Part shown: in pieces, positions 6,496-8,300 of the stretch
Position numbering within the stretch: position 1 is the stretch's first letter
Layout of the letters: every line of letters starts with the position of its first letter
DNA from: Candidatus Bathyarchaeota archaeon
GTDB lineage: Archaea; Thermoproteota; Bathyarchaeia; Bathyarchaeales; Bathycorpusculaceae
Length of the DNA: 8,300 nucleotides
Direction: 5' to 3'
Assembly: GCA_030626685.1 (NCBI GenBank)
Contig: DAOUTL010000053.1
Span: 1-8,300 of the forward strand
Made by a program: the position numbers and the translations under genes
Notes under the pieces: model-generated
The model's database searches: none
Told to the model about the DNA's origin: nothing
The model's input: only the letters and a program-made list of their open reading frames with translations

Positions 6496-6780
6496 TCATG
6501 CAATGACTAACTTCCTTAATCGTATACCCTCTTTATGTCTTGTGTAACCGCAAACCTTACACTTCAGTTTCAAAGTTTGCTTTTTAGTTGTCTTCGAAAA
6601 TTCTTTTTGAAGAGGGTATTTCTGTCCACCATAGCCTTTCTTTTCTCGTTGGTGACGACGTTCGCCTTTAGCTAAGGCTCTCCGCTTTCCAACCTTATAT
6701 AGGGTAACGGTGTGAATTTGATGCTTCTTACATTTGGGACAGTACGTCCTGATTTTCTTCGGAACATTCACTTCAACCAC
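6496..6780 (-). CDS. rpl44e: Large ribosomal subunit protein L44e (eL42)
   Basis: This zinc-binding protein of the large subunit lies near the E site. The 94 residues contain C14-x2-C17 (TYCPKCKKH) and C74-x2-C77 (KCKVCGYT). Between them is the diagnostic basic stretch GKRRALAKGERRHQREKKGYGG and the segment KTTKKQTLKLKC. The start is GTG at 6780. A second in-frame GTG at 6771 would give MNVPKKIRTYCP, closer to the N-terminus of most L44e proteins, so the true protein may be three residues shorter. It is the first gene of the operon, with a promoter-like element about 30-45 bp upstream. Its stop lies inside the alternative longer S27e frame. Confidence 0.95.
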   Translation of the reverse strand: MVEVNVPKKIRTYCPKCKKHQIHTVTLYKVGKRRALAKGERRHQREKKGYGGQKYPLQKEFSKTTKKQTLKLKCKVCGYTRHKEGIRLRKLVIA

Positions 6781-6812
6781 GACCAGCTTTGCATAAAAGA
6801 AAATATACTAAC

Positions 6813-6826
6813 TCTTATACTTTTTC
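6813..6826 (-). promoter_or_regulatory. Candidate BRE/TATA promoter of the L44e-PAC2 operon
   Basis: On the minus strand CGAAAAAGTATAAG reads as a purine-rich BRE-like CGAAAAA followed by a GTATAAG TATA-like box. It lies about 39 bp before the GTG start of rpl44e. Transcription starting some 25 bp downstream would leave a short leader of about 12 nt. A second A+T box (GTATATTT, about 6802-6809) lies closer and would give a leaderless message. I cannot tell which is used. Confidence 0.5.
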
Positions 6827-6936
6827 GCTATTTCGCCAGGACATCTATTTTGTAATCGGCGGCGCCATATTCACCTATTTCATTAACATTCTAAAGATAG
6901 CTACCATTTTTGTGATTACGATAAATTATGGTGATT

Positions 6937-6940
6937 GGAG
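6937..6940 (+). promoter_or_regulatory. Ribosome binding site selecting the start at 6949
   Basis: GGAG lies 8 bp before ATG 6949. The upstream in-frame ATG at 6928 has no such match and would place this Shine-Dalgarno inside the coding sequence, so the downstream start is favoured. Confidence 0.6.
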
Positions 6941-6948
6941 AAGGTTTC

Positions 6949-7542
6949 ATGACTTTTACGGCTAAGGAACTTGAAATGGATCCGCTTCGAGTTCAACTAG
7001 AAGAGATAGCTGAAGCACAAGTTGCCCAAGCCGTTCATGAGCAAAGCGTTAAGAAGGTAACAACTATTTTTTGGCCAAACAATGGCGAAGTCAAATTTAA
7101 AGAGAGGATTGGACGATACGAGCCCGATGTCTATATCAACAATCACAGAGTAAAGATAGTCGTGGACGAAGTGACGACTGAAGACGCAAAGACAACCAGA
7201 GATAAAACGAAAAAGGTTACAGAGTATATGCGAGGGCTGAACGCCAACGTTGGATACGTTGTCATACCCAACGCTGGCATCGACCCAGAGGCCCTCCGAG
7301 AAATAAAGCGGACAGTGCCCGAGCGAGGACTATATGTCGTTAGGATAACGGAGTTCGCCGTGCACCTGCGGGTGCTGCATGACATAGCCATGACAGGAAT
7401 AGTCGACACCGGCACATTGGTAGAGAAGGGTCACAACTTCCTACAGGTACTAGAGCCTGATATTCGACGAGTTCTTAGCAGTCGTCCAGAAATTAGAACA
7501 GAGAGACCAACAAGATTTCACGTACAGACAAAACAGGTATAA
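6949..7542 (+). CDS. Unrecognised protein with a PD-(D/E)XK-like core
   Basis: I do not recognise this 197-residue protein as a named family. It is soluble, with no signal peptide or membrane segment. The N-terminus is helical and acidic (MDPLRVQLEEIAEAQVAQAV). The middle reads GRYEPDVYINNHRVKIVVDEV, then a charged helix, then VGYVVIPNAG. This order (Pro59-Asp60, a beta-hairpin, a strand ending Asp73-Glu74, a helix, then a hydrophobic strand) resembles the core of PD-(D/E)XK nucleases. The usual Lys two residues after the acid is Val75 here, though Lys81 or Lys86 on the next helix could substitute. It could therefore be a DNA-processing enzyme, an inactive relative, or a chance likeness. The C-terminal half (EIKRTVPERGLYVVRITEF onward) shows nothing diagnostic. 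The gene diverges from the ribosomal operon. Start 6949 is chosen for its ribosome binding site; 6928 would add seven residues. Confidence 0.8.
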   Translation: MTFTAKELEMDPLRVQLEEIAEAQVAQAVHEQSVKKVTTIFWPNNGEVKFKERIGRYEPDVYINNHRVKIVVDEVTTEDAKTTRDKTKKVTEYMRGLNANVGYVVIPNAGIDPEALREIKRTVPERGLYVVRITEFAVHLRVLHDIAMTGIVDTGTLVEKGHNFLQVLEPDIRRVLSSRPEIRTERPTRFHVQTKQV

Positions 7543-7821
7543 GGAAATCAAGCATTTACCGGGAAAAGTGCTGAGTACATTAGAAAGGGATCTTATAGCC
7601 CGAGCATAAATGGAAGTCTTACCCTACTTGCGGTTTCTACGTTCATTACGTATCTTTTGATAGATAGTTTGGGTATCCGCTTTATGGAGATAATGTTAGC
7701 TAGTATGGAACCTACGCTAACAATTGGTGATGCAGTTGTGGTTAGAAGAGTAGTAAATCCATGCGAAATTCAAGTAGGAGCCAGACGATGTAGAGTAACG
7801 TTTCCGAGAAGAAATCCTTGA
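7543..7821 (+). pseudogene. Remnant of a signal peptidase I (S26 family)
   Basis: Directly after the stop of the upstream gene, and in the same frame, 92 codons stay open. They encode a hydrophobic segment (SLTLLAVSTFITYLLIDSLGI) followed by EIMLASMEPTLTIGDAVVVRRV and NPCEIQVG. The SMEPT box with the following GD is the catalytic-serine region of archaeal and bacterial type I signal peptidases, preceded by its membrane anchor as expected. The frame then departs from the family pattern after VGA and ends at TGA 7819-7821. The later catalytic region, including the His typical of archaeal enzymes, is absent. No ATG or GTG precedes the membrane segment in this frame; an ATG at 7610 is in another frame and soon stops. 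A broken gene fits best. Confidence 0.75.
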
Positions 7822-7907
7822 AAGGCTTGGTATATGAAAGGGAGTTCTGTCCACTTATCAGTTGGTGAAAATACTCTCATTTACCTCTCTTCACCATTTC
7901 TATTTGA

Positions 7908-8036
7908 ATAACCGCACAAACGATAATCGACTGGTTCAAAATCTACTACAATTTCATAAGACCACACATGAGCCTAAAGAGGAAGACACCAGCAGAAGTC
8001 GCAAAGATAGATAGCTACGAAGAAACAAATGGATGA
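7908..8036 (+). pseudogene. C-terminal remnant of a DDE transposase (IS6/IS240-like)
   Basis: The frame reads AQTIIDWFKIYYNFIRPHMS followed by LKRKTPAEVAKI and a TGA stop at 8034-8036. The YNFIRPHMSL..KTPAEVA pattern is the typical tail of DDE-type transposases, containing the last part of the catalytic core after the Glu. Just upstream, in another frame, FLFE (about 7893-7907) could be the preceding residues before a frameshift. The rest of the transposase, including the DDE residues, is not found. No terminal inverted repeat or target-site duplication was recognised. The copy is dead. The IS family is a guess from the motif; the transposase call is firm. Confidence 0.75.
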
Positions 8037-8073
8037 CTTTGATTAAGAAAGTTAATAACACAACAAAGACATC

Positions 8074-8271
8074 TTAACGTGTTGAGACGGCTCTTATTTT
8101 TCCATTCAATTTTAATGATTCCACCAACTTGGGGAGCACATTATTCTTTTCAAGGTATTTAACCACATCCACAGGCTCTTCATATTTGCAACTAACTCGG
8201 CGGCATGCCAGCACTCCTCTACGAACGTTTAAAGCAAGAGTCCAATATCCACATTTAGGACATTTTTCCAT
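8074..8271 (-). CDS. Small zinc-ribbon protein of unknown function
   Basis: This 65-residue protein begins MEKCPKCGYWTLALNVRRGV. It has Cys4-x2-Cys7 followed by Cys24-x4-Cys29 (CRRVSCKYEE), a four-cysteine zinc-ribbon pattern. A short helical tail follows (VDVVKYLEKNNVLPKLVESL). I do not recognise a named family. Small zinc ribbons of this kind are common in archaea and often bind nucleic acid or other proteins, but nothing here shows which. ATG 8271 is preferred because GGTGA lies 5 bp upstream (8277-8281); an in-frame GTG at 8280 would add three residues and overlap that site. Any promoter lies beyond the window edge. Its coding-like composition and clean ribosome binding site argue that it is real. 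Confidence 0.75.
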   Translation of the reverse strand: MEKCPKCGYWTLALNVRRGVLACRRVSCKYEEPVDVVKYLEKNNVLPKLVESLKLNGKIRAVSTR

Positions 8272-8300
8272 AAGATTCACCCTAAACTAAATCTAAACAC

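Noticed and set aside
6781..6948. Possible RNA gene in the divergent gap
   Set aside because: No tRNA-like stems or box motifs were seen; only promoter-like A+T elements and the ribosome binding site are supportable.

Overview
This window is archaeal. It carries an MCM replicative helicase, the ribosomal proteins L44e and S27e, the alpha subunit of initiation factor aIF2, Nop10 and a PAC2-family protein. The run L44e-S27e-aIF2alpha-Nop10-PAC2 is a conserved archaeal cluster. The protein sequences and moderate A+T content would suit a TACK-type archaeon (for example a Bathyarchaeia-like lineage), but that placement is inference; no rRNA is present to settle it.

Layout. Positions 2-3226 (+) hold an mcm gene cut by the left edge. 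It is interrupted at 590-2200 by a 537-residue intein that splits the Walker A P-loop between Lys and Ser. The intein has Hint splicing motifs, a two-motif LAGLIDADG homing endonuclease and, unusually, two tandem XRE-like helix-turn-helix modules before the C-terminal splicing blocks. A 216-bp gap (3227-3442) contains three copies of an 8-bp element, two of them in a perfect 9-bp inverted repeat, in front of a UDP-GlcNAc 2-epimerase gene (3443-4534, +). That gene converges on the next operon with a 4-bp gap.

The operon at 4539-6780 runs on the minus strand in the order rpl44e, rps27e, aIF2alpha, nop10, PAC2. Its genes are overlapping or nearly touching (GTGA and TGATG junctions), which points to one transcript and coupled translation. 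It serves ribosome structure, translation initiation, rRNA modification (H/ACA guide RNPs) and probably proteasome or protein-complex assembly. A TATA/BRE-like promoter lies just upstream of rpl44e. Diverging from it is an unrecognised 197-residue protein (6949-7542, +) whose centre resembles a PD-(D/E)XK nuclease core that lacks the usual lysine.

The right end (7543-8073) looks like decayed DNA. It holds the N-terminal part of a signal peptidase I, with membrane segment and catalytic-serine box, that has no start codon and ends early. About 90 bp further on is the C-terminal tail of a DDE transposase. A small zinc-ribbon gene (8074-8271, -) closes the window.
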